From Saccoglossus kowalevskii (taxonomy: Eukaryota > Hemichordata > Enteropneusta > Harrimaniidae), in assembly GCF_000003605.2 (NCBI RefSeq), contig NW_003142804.1, positions 41,572 to 105,571 of the forward strand: a stretch of 64,000 bases of DNA, written 5' to 3'. The stretch's first letter is position 1. Each line of letters opens with the position of its first letter. A program made the position numbers and the translations under genes. The notes below the pieces were generated by a model. The model saw only the letters and a list, made by a program, of their open reading frames with translations, was not told where the DNA came from and ran no database searches. Shown in pieces: positions 34,801 through 45,290 of this stretch.

Positions 34801-36035
34801 GAAAACTGTTTATAAGAAAATATATCATGTATAAATTTATGTTTTTTATTAAACATTTCAGATAAAAATCATAATATTCTTCACTTCATTGAGAATGTAA
34901 CCGCTGAAGCCACTTTGCTGTACTATTATTAGTCAGTGGTGTGTTGTCTTGTGTTGTGTTGTTGATTGATAAATATTGTCAGATTATTAAAGTTTCATTT
35001 CAGGGATCGCATTAGCATTTTGGTGTAGCAAATCTTGGCGAGGAGATTCACAGAAATTGACAATATATTCTGTGTATCTCTATTACAAATGAGACCCCTT
35101 CTTGTCCCAAAACAGAGATCCTCAGTCTAATATTAAGGGTCTGACAAGCAGATTAAGGGGTTAACACAATCTCTGTTCCATATTATCATCTCATGCTAGC
35201 GCATTACCAGTAATCTATAATCTTGTCTCTCAACACAAGATAAAACACAGTCCCTCGAAATGAATCAAATAACAGTTCAACAAAAACAAAGACTCCACAC
35301 TAGGGGAAACAGCCCCCTCATTCTTCTAGCACAGGGACTGCACATACTGTTTTTTTCATATTAAATAGACTATAAATGGAAAGGTATGTACACATTAGTT
35401 TGTATTAGGTCAACATTCATATCACTAAACCCTGCCAAATGAAAAGAAAATAATCACAATACGAACGGCACGACTAATAATACAATTGTTTGCTGACCAC
35501 TTCCATTGTCGCAGAGTGACAAATGAAAAAAAACACCTCAATACAACAATTGACATGTTAAAATCTGAATAATTACGTCGAAATGTGCGCAGTTTTCGTA
35601 AGAATGATTGGTTATTGAGGAGAGTAAATTCATAATTGACCCTAGTAACTGTTACTACAATACCGATGCATTAAAAACAAACCGCACATATCAACATCGA
35701 CCGTGTATTGTGTCGTACGGTCCTTTGAATGATGGGCGGTTAGTAAACGTTGACCTGCTCATTCAGCTTATAAACACCGACCACTAGCCTGAATTAGCAG
35801 ATCCCTTACAAATACGAATTACTATTTTCATTTTAGGCAATGAGGCGTGCTGTAGTTCAGGAACGCTCGGCCAATAACACGTAATGCACACTATTGGTTT
35901 CATACATAGCACTTACCCGCTCCGTTTTCTCGTATTCGAGGTCGTATTTCTCGTATCCTTGTTACTTTTTCGAGGCGAATTCGCACAAAACTTCGTTTCA
36001 ACTTCGTCCAATAAGTCATCGATGTCGTCATCCAT
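19785..36035 (-). CDS. CFAP418: CFAP418 (C8orf37) orthologue, complete, four coding exons
   Basis: The exons are 35917-36035, 22731-22931, 21995-22143 and 19785-19891. Phases and GT-AG sites all fit and give 191 residues (the human protein is 207). The N-terminus [17 protein letters not shown] matches the human DLDELLDEVESKFC. The middle has [11 protein letters not shown] and [18 protein letters not shown] (human CSPVYLGG..IPCGIGT). The C-terminal RMP domain has [24 protein letters not shown], the [11 protein letters not shown] strand and the ending WVCGKH. Family knowledge: CFAP418 is a cilium- and photoreceptor-associated protein, and mutations in the human gene cause cone-rod dystrophy and a Bardet-Biedl form. 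Intron 1 is about 13 kb and full of mobile sequences; introns 2 and 3 are 0.6 and 2.1 kb. Orthology is firm; expression and function here are inferred. Confidence 0.95.
19892..21994. other. CFAP418 intron 3
   Basis: AT-rich intron. The only structured element seen is the inverted-repeat element at 20871-21111; no coding sequence is supported. Confidence 0.5.
20871..21111. mobile_element. Inverted-repeat MITE in CFAP418 intron 3
   Basis: The ends AACCTTTTCACCACCAG and CTGGTGGTGAAAAAGTT are inverted with one mismatch and enclose ~240 bp of AT-rich sequence with no frame. No second copy is seen in the window. Confidence 0.6.
21995..22143 (-). CDS. CFAP418: CFAP418 exon 3
   Basis: A 149 bp exon, acceptor TTTCAG and donor GTGAGT. 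It encodes [15 protein letters not shown], the conserved cysteine cluster that probably binds metal or stabilises the fold, and [20 protein letters not shown], near-identical in kind to the human segment. Confidence 0.96.
22144..22730. other. CFAP418 intron 2, nothing recognised
   Basis: AT-rich intron of 587 bp without coding similarity or paired repeat ends. Confidence 0.5.
22731..22931 (-). CDS. CFAP418: CFAP418 exon 2
   Basis: A 201 bp exon, acceptor TTTCAG and donor GTAAGT. It encodes a second acidic helix ([12 protein letters not shown]) and [17 protein letters not shown], the conserved entry to the RMP domain. It ends two bases into Arg107. Confidence 0.95.
23013..23094. mobile_element. 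Short hairpin element in CFAP418 intron 1
   Basis: TACGCTCCGG...AGCCAGATAT and ATATCTGGTG...CGGAGCATA are inverted over about 28 bp with several mismatches around a ~25 bp loop. It could form a hairpin and looks like a tiny foldback element. Confidence 0.5.
23095..32164. other. CFAP418 intron 1, distal part
   Basis: Nine kb of AT-rich sequence. No open frame has recognisable similarity. Around 27770-28040 GCATAGTGTGCAT-like words recur three times (27775, 27974, 28027), which may be pieces of one diverged repeat. I find no gene, RNA gene or dated mobile element here. Confidence 0.4.
32165..32878. mobile_element. Family F element, long form (four internal units)
   Basis: Ends TAGCTCCGCTGT and the inverted ACAGCAGAGCTA match the 16817 copy. 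Inside are four tandem units starting near 32316, 32444, 32586 and 32739, each with AGAGAATTGAAGAT, GACAGAGGTCCACCT and TTTTCAAGGAGAAGT. The copies differ in unit number, so the internal array expands or contracts. Confidence 0.72.
32879..33968. other. CFAP418 intron 1 between repeats, nothing recognised
   Basis: AT-rich sequence without coding similarity or paired ends. Confidence 0.4.
33969..34128. mobile_element. Family E MITE, copy 2
   Basis: A 160 bp element with ends TTAAAGCGAGAGAGTCG and CGACCCTCTCGCTTTAA, internal orientation opposite to the 18425 copy. It is bounded by TTAA on both sides. Confidence 0.78.
34154..34365. mobile_element. Family A MITE, copy 2
   Basis: A 212 bp element with inverted ends TACTGTGGAATACTTTATTT and AAATAAAGTATTCTACAGTA. 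It lies 25 bp from the family E copy and matches 1024-1238. Confidence 0.78.
34366..35916. other. CFAP418 intron 1, 5' part
   Basis: AT-rich sequence with no coding similarity. It lies just downstream of exon 1 and may contain regulatory sequence, but no specific site can be supported. Confidence 0.4.
35917..36035 (-). CDS. CFAP418: CFAP418 exon 1
   Basis: The ATG at 36033-36035 starts [17 protein letters not shown], followed by a basic Ser/Thr/Asn-rich stretch, and the exon ends at GTAAGT two bases into Gly40. The start is chosen because the acidic LLDEVE motif aligns with the first residues of the human protein. Confidence 0.93.
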
Positions 36036-36294
36036 TATCTTAAGTGACTAATTTAAACGTAGTCCAGCAGAACTTACACACAAAATAGTTGTTTCATAAT
36101 CAGTCTGTATGAACGTAGTGTGTAATAATACTGACCTTTGACATTCACATCTTCAGCCGAAAGAGGGCGCACTGGAATATTATTATTTTAGTTTGACCGT
36201 GTCGTCGACAGGCCGAGGCCTGACCCAAGTAAGCAAGCGCATTCGTGACATACCCAGAAAATAAAACAAAAATAACCAAAAAATTGTTCTGAAG

Positions 36295-36410
36295 ATTTTA
36301 TTTTCTCGTTACAACGAGATTTTCTTATTATAACGGGGTTTTCCCTTGCTATAGCGAGTTTATTTTTCTCGTTATAACGATTTTTTCTTTCGTCGCTAAC
36401 GTGATTTTTA
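36295..36410. repeat. Tandem array of palindromic TCGTTATAACGA units
   Basis: Four or five imperfect units of ~24 bp, each centred on a palindrome such as CTCGTTACAACGAG, CTCGTTATAACGA or CTTGCTATAGCGAG joined by T-rich spacers. It lies about 260 bp upstream of the CFAP418 start codon, in the promoter-side flank. Confidence 0.6.
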
Positions 36411-37635
36411 TTATATTCCTCGGCGAGTAAGAAGTTATTACACACGCAGCTGAACTGACCATTCAATAATATTAATATCGTATTTATGTTTTATAAAATT
36501 TTGTTTTATAGACCTAAACATGCTTGCACCGTAAATGGATTACAATATAAAACGTGGGTAACTATACCACACATTGGAAGCTGGAATTTATAAAAACGCG
36601 AAAATATTGATTTAGTTACTTTACAGTTAATAGGTTATTAACTTTATAAACTGAAATATCCATTAAATACTCTACATCTATTTGAAAATACACACACACA
36701 TTCATTCGTAAAGAGCAAATCGAATACAACTATTGTATATTTTCACGGTCACCATGGTGACATGATACGTATTGGCTTCTCGCTTTATCATATAGACAAC
36801 GTGAAAACAGACAACACTGATTTTAAATTGCAGTTGAAATCCATATATGGAGAAACAGTCTGTAACATCAGCCATCCTTGAAAATAAAGTTACATCAATC
36901 TGTGAAAGATTTATACAAATGCACATTTCATTTCCAAGGTGAAATATACATTACAGGTATGATAACTAATTAATTTTGAAGTTCAATGGTAAACAAATGA
37001 CAAATTCAACATACAACTACGGTTCTTGGCACTTAACGTATAAAATCGCAGTCCTCGCAGCACATCGTGTTTGATATGGACTTCCGGTGCGACGTATACA
37101 ACGCTTGTAGAAAATATTGTAGGTATTTCTGATGGAACTGTTCGATACTCCCGTAAAGTGAAAATGTCGTTTGTATCGGACACGCCCACAGTCTTTGTTA
37201 GAGAAATGTACAAATACATCATGATGTACTAGTACATGTTTTTTTCCATGCACGTAGGATGTAGGGAAAATGGACAGCAACAGTTAATACAAAGAAGTCC
37301 ATTTACTAATAGTAGTAGACGGCCATTTCCTGACTTTTTAGCTGTTCCACTTTCCGAGGGAAATTCTACTACAGTGACGACATTCAGCCAAGTAATTTTT
37401 TTTCTCGTTGATCATTTTTGGTGCGGTTCTCAAGCTGATGATTGTTTAAAAAACATACTATCGATTGGTGATAGTCTCGATTGTGTGATAGTGAGGGTGC
37501 GTCAAATCCTGCATTTTGATTCGAGCCTAGTCTTCAATAAAACACCATGGTTACTTGACAGGTTGCAGAAGCGGCGGCACGACATTTTGCATAGGGCGAG
37601 ATCTGCTCAACATCCATATTTTGAAATCTAGACTC
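36411..37635. other. Intergenic, mostly unassigned
   Basis: It contains a weak family D match near 37048-37125 (GACGTATACAACGC). A 131-codon plus-strand frame at 37236-37631 has no family I recognise; it abuts the LINE fragment and might be an older piece of the same element. Confidence 0.35.
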
Positions 37636-37639
37636 TCTG

Positions 37640-38345
37640 AAACGCTATTTCCTGCATTTGAGGGGCAAATTTTGCTGACATACATAGAGGTGGATTTACG
37701 TGAAAAGTACACAAAGGTTTTCAGCATAATTCGGGGTGGGACGAGATTTAATGGGGCAAAAAACTTTCTTAACGTTTATTAAAGAATGGTCGGAAATACT
37801 TCAGTGTAACAAACTCTTGGAAGCTAAGGATAATAAGCCAAAAAGATTAAAAAAGGAAATCAAAACAAAATTACAAGTTATTTATATTAAAAAATGGAAG
37901 GCACAGTTAAATAAAGACAACAATCAAAATATTAGTAATAAACTGAAAACATATAAACAGGTTAGAAAGAATTACAAATCTGAAAACTATCTTAAATTTG
38001 TTGTAAACTATAAAATTCGATCAGCAATAACAAAATTAAGGATATCAAGTCACAGTTTACCAATAGAACAAGGTCGCTACAAAAACATTCCACAATGCAT
38101 TACACTAATGCCAATATTGTTTCGTATAGAGTACATTTATTTGATAAAATTAGCTTTCCAGAGTTTGAAAAAACTTAATGAAGAATGTAATTTCATATAT
38201 TTATTAAGTGCTTTAGACACTTATTCTATTATACTTTTAGCCAAATATGTATATTCTATTTTGAAAGTAGTTGATAGTTATAGTTCTGTTCAGTGACCAT
38301 ATTGCTGCATGGACCATATATGGTGTTGTGTCAATAAATTGTTGT
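37640..38345 (+). mobile_element. LINE 3' fragment with (TTG)n tail
   Basis: A 186-codon frame (37736-38296) carries the same C-terminal module as the 4230-5310 LINE (IKKWKAQLNKDN..., ITKLRISSHSLPIEQGRYKN), though its later Cys residues are lost. It ends in a short (TTG)n tail near 38340. It is a decayed, 5'-truncated copy. Confidence 0.7.
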
Positions 38346-38556
38346 TGTTGTAATATGTAATATCATGAGTTTATATACAGACACCACCACCTTCACTGTG
38401 ACATCCGGCCTCTGAATCAGTGGCCTACATACAGGTTGCAGTTCAGTCATAATGCGTATTGTATGCACTAGCTCGCTGGTAACATCAGTAGCCTCAAGCA
38501 ATACATTTACACGTGTCCATTTAATCGGGTTGTGTGCGATATTCACCAACTCATGG

Positions 38557-38626
<70 letters not shown>

Positions 38627-39830
38627 CTTGTGTTATTCTATTGTTCGCATTTCACCAATTAGATGTTAGTCTTGCATCGGGGTCTCAAGGTATTATTGGA
38701 CACTTGGCTAAATAGTCCTCCAATATTACAGCTGGGTTTGATGGATTCATCTGATATCCCCGTCTTACGTCTCCCGTATGAGCTGTGTTGAATGTCTCGA
38801 GGAAAGTTCAGGTCTCTGATCTTAAAACCACGTTCTGAAACTGACATGACTAGGTCTTTACACATGGCGAAATACATTCCCAGAAATATTAATTTCAAAC
38901 AAAAGAAAAAGAAAGTAAATCAAGTCCTCACACTGATCTACTGACACCTGCGTTGTAGTCAATAGGGGCTTTCTGGCAAACGTGATCTTGTAGCTGTGTT
39001 CAACTAGTGGAAGGTTTCACGGTTCCTTAGTGATCACTGACCAATTTGCTATGAAAGGTGTGACACCACAGGGGGACGGGAACCACTCATATGAATGAAT
39101 CTATACCCCGGTAACACGTTATTACTGACACCGTGACTTCAAAATTGTGGCTTGTCGACACTTGATGCCAAACCCTGACATGGTTATTTTCGCCACCCAT
39201 ATGAACAGACCGCCAATGGTGACACTAGTTAAATTAGAATAGATTACCCCTAATGTGGCCACCATATCCAGTACAGCTCCCTAAAGAGACATGTGTACTA
39301 TCACCCAGTTTCCTGACTTTGGTCTCTGACAATTTATGTAAAATCACGCTGCCTCCTAATGTCCCCCTTGCTAAAGAAATGCACTTCTGGGTTCATCACC
39401 AGTGCTGAATGTAATGGTTCAAAGTTCCTTCTGCAATCAGACTTACCACCAGTAATACGATAGTAATGTTCCAACATTGTCACAATTTATAATTCTCTCT
39501 GTCATTTTAAAGGGCTCGACTATCATAAGCGATCAAGTGTGTGACCTGAAACACTACACCCTTGCTGATGCAGGGACATGTCGCAGCTGACTCAAATTCT
39601 GAGTGACACTCGTGACTTTTTGATACTGGCCAGGTACTTCCACCAATGCTTTTTCAGTAGAATTCTGACCCGAGAGTGAAAACTGTTGGCGAATTTCGAT
39701 AGTGACAATTTTGAGAGTGACTCAAGTACTGTCATGTCTGTGTCAGTATAAGTGCTAAAACTCTGTTTCTTACTCTTAGATTTGGATTTGTGCTTTTTGA
39801 GCCCTTATGGGAAAAATACTGCTACACTAC
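38331..39830 (-). other. Unidentified coding-like remnants
   Basis: On the minus strand there are scattered protein-like stretches (for example VNIAHNPIKWTRVNVLLEAT near 38540 and QFSLSGQNSTEKALVEVPGQ near 39640), separated by stops. They could be exons of an unrecognised gene or debris of a mobile element. I cannot name a family. Confidence 0.2.
38557..38624. repeat. (TA)n microsatellite
   Basis: About 34 uninterrupted TA dinucleotides. Confidence 0.95.
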
Positions 39831-40149
39831 TTATTGTGATATTCTTCCTGTGTAATATCCCAATTGTATGGCTGCAATAGTTATACGTGTGTCTGTCCAT
39901 GTAAAGCTTAGTTTGAATTCCTTTCAAATATATGCCTCTCTAGTTTTTTGTACTATTTATTTAGCTGCGTGTGGAACAATATGACATCAGCTTCTGGCAA
40001 ATTATTTACGCTGTGCATTTGAAATCTCGAATGATTTTCCCAAAACATTTCCACAATTTTCACGCGAACTCACGTGCAAGTTGCCATCCATCGGGAACTG
40101 TGTAACACGGTAATAGTAATTTCGCTGTACGTAATTATATGTGTTGGTA

Positions 40150-40179
40150 CACAGTCCCTCTATCGATAGAGGGACTGTG
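40150..40179. repeat. Perfect 30-bp palindrome
   Basis: CACAGTCCCTCTATC followed directly by its reverse complement, with no spacer. A related CACAGTCCCTCTATGGAACTG lies at 13249. It may be two abutted transposon ends. Confidence 0.8.
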
Positions 40180-40751
40180 GTTGGTAGTACTTTGCATTTC
40201 AGCCACCAAGTCTACCGGCTCGAATGTTTCAAAACTGATAACAATCACACCAATGTTTATTCTGAACATATTTCAATGCAAAACGTATGCTCAGATTAAA
40301 ACGGGTGTAGCCATACGAGATAACCCACCACTCGGCCTAATTCGGGTAGTTATCACAAAATAACCAGCATCCAAATAGATCTGACAAGCAACTGCATAAA
40401 CACTATTAGATAAATTTAATCTGAGTTCATATTCAGTTTCTTGTCGTCTTATTGTTTCGTACACCAAAACCCTAACATTTCCAGCCACGTCGCTGACCGT
40501 TTTAATATGTGCATCGCTACTTGAAGGGAACTGATCAGATCAAACACTTTTTTGTGGGTGCGCTGTTCAGCTAAATGTAAACAGATTGATCGAGACGATC
40601 GCACAGCATTTATAAAGTTACTGCATCATAATAAGCTGCACTAGAAATATGGAATGTATTGGGAACGGAATGACCACACGAACAACTGTATGTAGCATTA
40701 CACATACCCATATAGCGATTGTGGTCTGCCGTGTGAAACAGAACGAGTACA

Positions 40752-40933
40752 TACTATAAAGGGGTTCATTATTCACAGGGGTTTAATTTTGCTTATTTCG
40801 CTGACTGGAAAATGCGCTAAATTAAAACCCCAGTGAATATGTAACATTTAGCATAGAACACATTACCGTGAATATGCCTGAAATGGTAAATCAGCGAAAT
40901 TTAAACCCAGTGAAAATTAGTCATTTTACAGTA
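40752..40933. mobile_element. Family B MITE, copy 3
   Basis: A 182 bp copy with TACTATAAAGG and TTTTACAGTA ends, carrying an internal deletion relative to 8285-8500. Confidence 0.78.
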
Positions 40934-41645
40934 CTTTTTTGATAACTTTGCAATTTGCTACATTGCAAATTAAATGAATGGATGTTTTTTTAATCTATAT
41001 TAATGACAGAATATACTTTTAATAGAATAGTTATACTGCAACATATCGTGAGTGAATGTTTGTTGTATTTCCATTGTTTGATTTTTTAAATCTGATTTTG
41101 ATAAGACAAAACAACTGTATACGTGCAATCCAACAATGTATCAATTAATAAGGTTACTAAGCGTTTGATTCTATATGCTGACACGTACATTAATGACATG
41201 CAATACTTCTCTTTTGTTATTATCAATGAGCGATACCGAGTGGTTTCCACTCGATGCTCACCAACAACATAGACGTTATAATGTCCGTTGTTGTAAAATG
41301 AACGTCCATTAACAGTATATATATATCTGTGGATAAATATAAACAAAATTAATATGTTGTAACAGTCATAGCATTTTCTTCGTGAACTTCTATCTTTACG
41401 ATCATTCAAGCTCTATACCCTTTGTTATGTAAATCACAAGCACACCTGGTAGATTCCAACTGTCCTTCCAGAGTTGAAAACAAGTATGACCTGTCAATCA
41501 CCTTTATGACAGTTATCACACGGCAATGCACACTGTTTCTTCCCATGATTCCATGCGCACTTCTATTTGCAGGGTTTGAGGTAATATGGCAAAAAACATA
41601 AAATAAAAGATGCTGACATTGTGTTAATTAATAACTAGCACATGA
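40934..41645. other. Intergenic, downstream side of sulfotransferase copy 1
   Basis: AT-rich, without recognised coding or repeat structure. It should contain the 3' UTR of copy 1. Confidence 0.4.
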
Positions 41646-42468
41646 TTATAATTTATTTCTAGCCATCTCTCTGTACAAAGGCATATTGACATTGTCAATT
41701 TCTCTCTTTATTTCTTCAGGTAACTCGCTCAAATCTAAGGATGATTGCGTTGTTGGCCGAAAACAAGTGCTTTCAACAGCCGTCTTAAAATATATATTGG
41801 CAAACGTTGGTTCCTTCATGAAATCGGGAAAATGATCAACATTGCCAGGTTTCCAGTGTAAGAAGTTCTCACTAAATGGAATACCAGTTGCTAAGCAATA
41901 TTTTTGCATTGTTTCCCTTGGATACATCATTAAGTCGTCGGATTCCACGATTATTGCGGGTTGCTTCATTTCTTCAGTAACATACTTATATAGTTCGTAT
42001 AGTGATTTAAAATCGCCAACTTCAATGGTCATTTTGATTATGGCCTGTTTTTCATCTTCAGGATAACGCTTCATAATACACTTGTACAGAGACAAGATGG
42101 ATGCAATCGGGTCACGAATAAGAAACGTGTGAGTGTAACCATGTGGTAGATATTTAAAGTTTTTTTCTGCCTCCTAATCCGAGTGCCCCGTCTTTCACAA
42201 AGATGACGCGATTCCCGGCACACGTAGCTGCCTCCAGTCGATCTTTTACTTCTTGATACGTGTAACCAGGAAAAAGCGATCCACTAGAAAATACCTCACT
42301 ACATTTTCGGTCTGATCCGTGGAAATATGCTGCAACGAAAGGTTCGTGAAAAACTGTAATCGATGGTTCCGATGCAACTGCCAACTCAAATGCAGTAGAC
42401 CTTGACCTTGCATGTACCCATAGCAACACCCGCATTGAGGGCGCTACATCCAAAACATTCGCCGCCAT
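41646..42468 (-). pseudogene. P-loop sulfotransferase-like gene, copy 1 (frame broken)
   Basis: It aligns along its whole length with the intact copy at 49325-50143: MAANVLDVAPS, the PAPS-binding loop HARSRSTAFELA, VFHEPF, then SLYKCIMKRYPEDEK through to PLYREMARNKL. The frame shifts near 42155-42165, where a run of seven A (minus strand) is one base longer than the matching stretch in copy 2; the segment with the RDP motif is then out of frame with the N-terminus. Both halves keep good codons and no further stops, so this is a recent pseudogene, a null allele, or a homopolymer sequencing error. A CAG acceptor just upstream of the ATG (near 42500) is shared with copy 2 and suggests a spliced 5' leader. 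Confidence 0.8.
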
Positions 42469-42869
42469 TCTGCCGCTCGGTATTGTCTCCAGTCACAGCC
42501 TGTGTATTAAAATCGTAATTAGTAACATGTATGGTTTTAACATCGTGTAAATTGTTTTAACGTTTTACGTATGATACTTGAATAAGAGTGGGCAAGAATT
42601 AATGTGAATATTACGGTCATTGATGCTTGTCAGAAATGACATTTTGAGAACAATTGACCCCTATATGTCAACTTTTACGCTATTTTTTTGGATGGCAATG
42701 TTTGCAATGTACTGAAAAGTCCCGAATATCAAGATGAGAAATACACTGCATTGTTTCGGTACATGAAATGCAAAAAGGAAAGATCCGCCTCTACCAGCTC
42801 AATTTCTATTCCACCTGAACCAAATCTGGATCTCTATTGATCACATAGCAACTGGAAATAAAAATATGA

Positions 42870-44135
42870 TTACTTTAAAATTACGCAAAAAATTGGTTAT
42901 CGGCGACTCAATCACAAAACGCGTAAATGTCAATCGCATGTTTCCCCGTACGTCAGCAGAACATATAAGACCCTCAAAGAAGATTGTAGGCTCATGTCAA
43001 ATATCAGCTTATCTACAATAGACAATGTTGTCTATCATCTTGGTACCAACGATTTAAAAGTCGCGACCCCAGCCGATTGCCTTGACTGAACGATATTATA
43101 AGAATGAATAAGACTAACGTTTAGTGAGAGTATTGGTCATGGTATCAGAAGTAACACGGCAACAAGAAGAAGATAAACAAAAACATCATCGAATGAAGAT
43201 ACTAAAAGGCTATGTGACCAAATATGATGAATTGTAAACAACACGTGATTTCAACGCTGTTGACATTATTCACATTAACAACAGAAGAGCTGTAAAGTTG
43301 GTGTATAGTATATCAAACAAGTTATTCGCAGATTAGCCTGACACGTAGGCGTGAGTGGCGCCCTCGCCGGCCAAACAGCATCAGACCTAGCACCGCGGAG
43401 GGCGCATCTCACGCGGACTTGTCAGGCTATTCGCAAATTAGATGACTTCCACTATTCCATGGATATATGATGTTGCGGTTACTCACATAACCCATTCAAA
43501 CAATGCAAAATAAACAGGGATTGAAGAAAAGCGAAAAAGAGGTGCTGCTGATTTATACAAAAGAAAACATAAACAAAAAATTAGTGACCATGCTAAATAC
43601 TTCATTTTGGCGCAAATTAGACATATCATTATTTTCATCACAAAAACACTTTTTTATTGGCTGCATGTATATCCTTCCTGAAAAACGCCTAATTTAGAAA
43701 AACCCTGCTTTCGATTTGTTTCTAGAATTGAGAAACGATATAGCAAAATTATCTTCTGGTGGATACTTTATTTTTAACTCTCGTATTAGTAATTTGAATG
43801 ACACGGTTGACGATAATGTAAATAACAAACACATGCCGACCCCTGGTATTTGTATTGATGACAACTACAGGCAGAGAATGACCATTGACCTTGACTCGAA
43901 TATCAACAAATTTTGTTGGAATTTAAATCAATTATGTTTCAGTTGCAATCTAGTAATTTTAAATAGCCGTGATAAAGTAAGAAATTATTTTAGAACCTAC
44001 TGGAACTTCAAAAACAATTTCGAACGGGAAAAATATCTCATTACTTGGCTGCCAGGAAAGACGGTTAGGGAATGTCTATTCTCCTTTTTCTCTGCTACGT
44101 CAGATGGTCTACATAAGAATTATGAAGAGTAACGT
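42870..44135 (+). mobile_element. Decayed two-ORF LINE with SGNH esterase-type ORF1 and endonuclease
   Basis: At 42887-43085 the frame reads KLVIGDSITKRVNVNRMFPR and, after a frame change, NVVYHLGTNDLK: the GDS and GTND blocks of an SGNH hydrolase, as in ORF1 of some CR1/L2-type LINEs. At 43503-44132 come endonuclease-like pieces (KKLVTMLNTSFWRKLDISL, HFFIGCMYILPE, then LRNDIAKLSSGGYFIFNSRI and LNQLCFSCNLVILNSR). No RT follows, so the 3' part is missing. It is interrupted by a 96 bp element at 43334. Confidence 0.7.
43334..43429. mobile_element. 96-bp foldback DNA element with 9-bp target duplication
   Basis: Ends TAGCCTGACACGTAGGCGTG and CACGCGGACTTGTCAGGCTA are inverted over ~32 bp and far GC-richer than the surroundings. 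The flanks TTCGCAGAT (43325-43333) and TTCGCAAAT (43430-43438) form a 9-bp duplication with one change. It inserted into the LINE. Confidence 0.82.
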
Positions 44136-45141
44136 GGGCACACTTTATGTACAGGAGAGCCACCTCCCCAACTCCAGCAAATGCAGGATATGAACAATGA
44201 CTATAGATTATCACTGGATAGATCTAAAGGTCATAGGTAATATATCAAGGTGCAATCTATTAAGTGAGACACTGTAATAGGTAGTTTCAAGTTCACATCA
44301 GAAAATAAACTCAGCCGTTAGGATTACCCAAATTTTCGTCTTGCCTACATTTAATGTTTGAACACGAACTTAAATATTTCGACCGGCATAATTAATGACG
44401 TTTTGACTGTGTGAAAATGAATCAAAAAATGGCCGGGTTCACAAAAAGGTCATTTTACATTGTTCGCAAAACCGCGGAAGTCATGAATGTATAATTCACT
44501 TTTCTGGTAGATCTATGAAAAAACAACGACCCTTACCAATTTGTAGTTTCCAATCAATCAGACAACAAACCTAAGGTGACGGCGATATCAAGAGCTGTTC
44601 AAACCAGTTCGTAAAGATATACCCACCGAAAAGTGGTCAAACACATCTTGCGCGCAAGGGTGTCTGGGAAATGAAACATTACTGATACCATAGGTGTAGT
44701 ACGTCCATGCTGAGTCCATTACGACATGACTAAGAACAGTAAGCAACTGTTACTGGGTATGTGACTTGGATGCAATAATGTTCAACCAATGAAAACATTG
44801 ACAACCATGAGTATTGTATTTTCGTGAGAATTACTAACCAAACTGCTCAATATAACTGGCAATACTTGTCTTCGGGACAATAGCACTAATAAAGCCACCC
44901 GTATTGTAAAAGTTTACTCGAGTGGTTATAGCGCCATTAGCGGTGAAATCACATTCATTTCGTTTATGTGTACCGTAGTGTTTGCAAACACGCGTGCTAT
45001 AAATAAACGACACATGACATGAACACTCATGACCACTGGGTGCAAGCATTCTGTGAATATGTTCAAATAAAATCGTCTGTTTCTTGGCACATTATGCTCG
45101 TATCGTTTCACCACCTTCGTTTCAAACGTTTAACTGTCCTT
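44136..45141. other. Intergenic, nothing firm
   Basis: No supported gene. A minus-strand frame at 44834-45049 was considered as an exon and set aside (see rejected list). Confidence 0.4.
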
Positions 45142-45290
45142 TAGGCCAGACCAAAAAAAATCTTGTTCATCGGATTTTTCTTGTAAAAAACCTTGAAGCG
45201 GCGAGCCAATTTTTTTTTTGCCTAAAATTTGGAAGCGAAGTGTGATTTTTTCTTCTTCTTCATTTTGTACATAAAAGTTGCAGAAGCAGA
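45142..45290. mobile_element. One end of a TTAGGCCAGAC-type element
   Basis: TTAGGCCAGACCAAAAAAA opens a T- and A-rich stretch with GCGGCGAGCC, resembling the left part of the 47545-47979 element. The opposite end is not found nearby. Confidence 0.4.

Noticed and set aside
40291-40488. Minus-strand 65-codon frame (VRVLVYETIRRQETEYELRL)
   Set aside because: No family recognised and no supporting splice context; similar frames occur by chance at this length.
44834-45049. Minus-strand 71-codon frame ending in PKTSIASYIEQFG, with several cysteines and a GT donor, loosely recalling the late ectodomain of ASIC channels (PSKTSAKYL)
   Set aside because: The resemblance is a dozen residues without the expected C.C...C..Y...S pattern, and no TM2-like exon follows. 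Chance is more likely.
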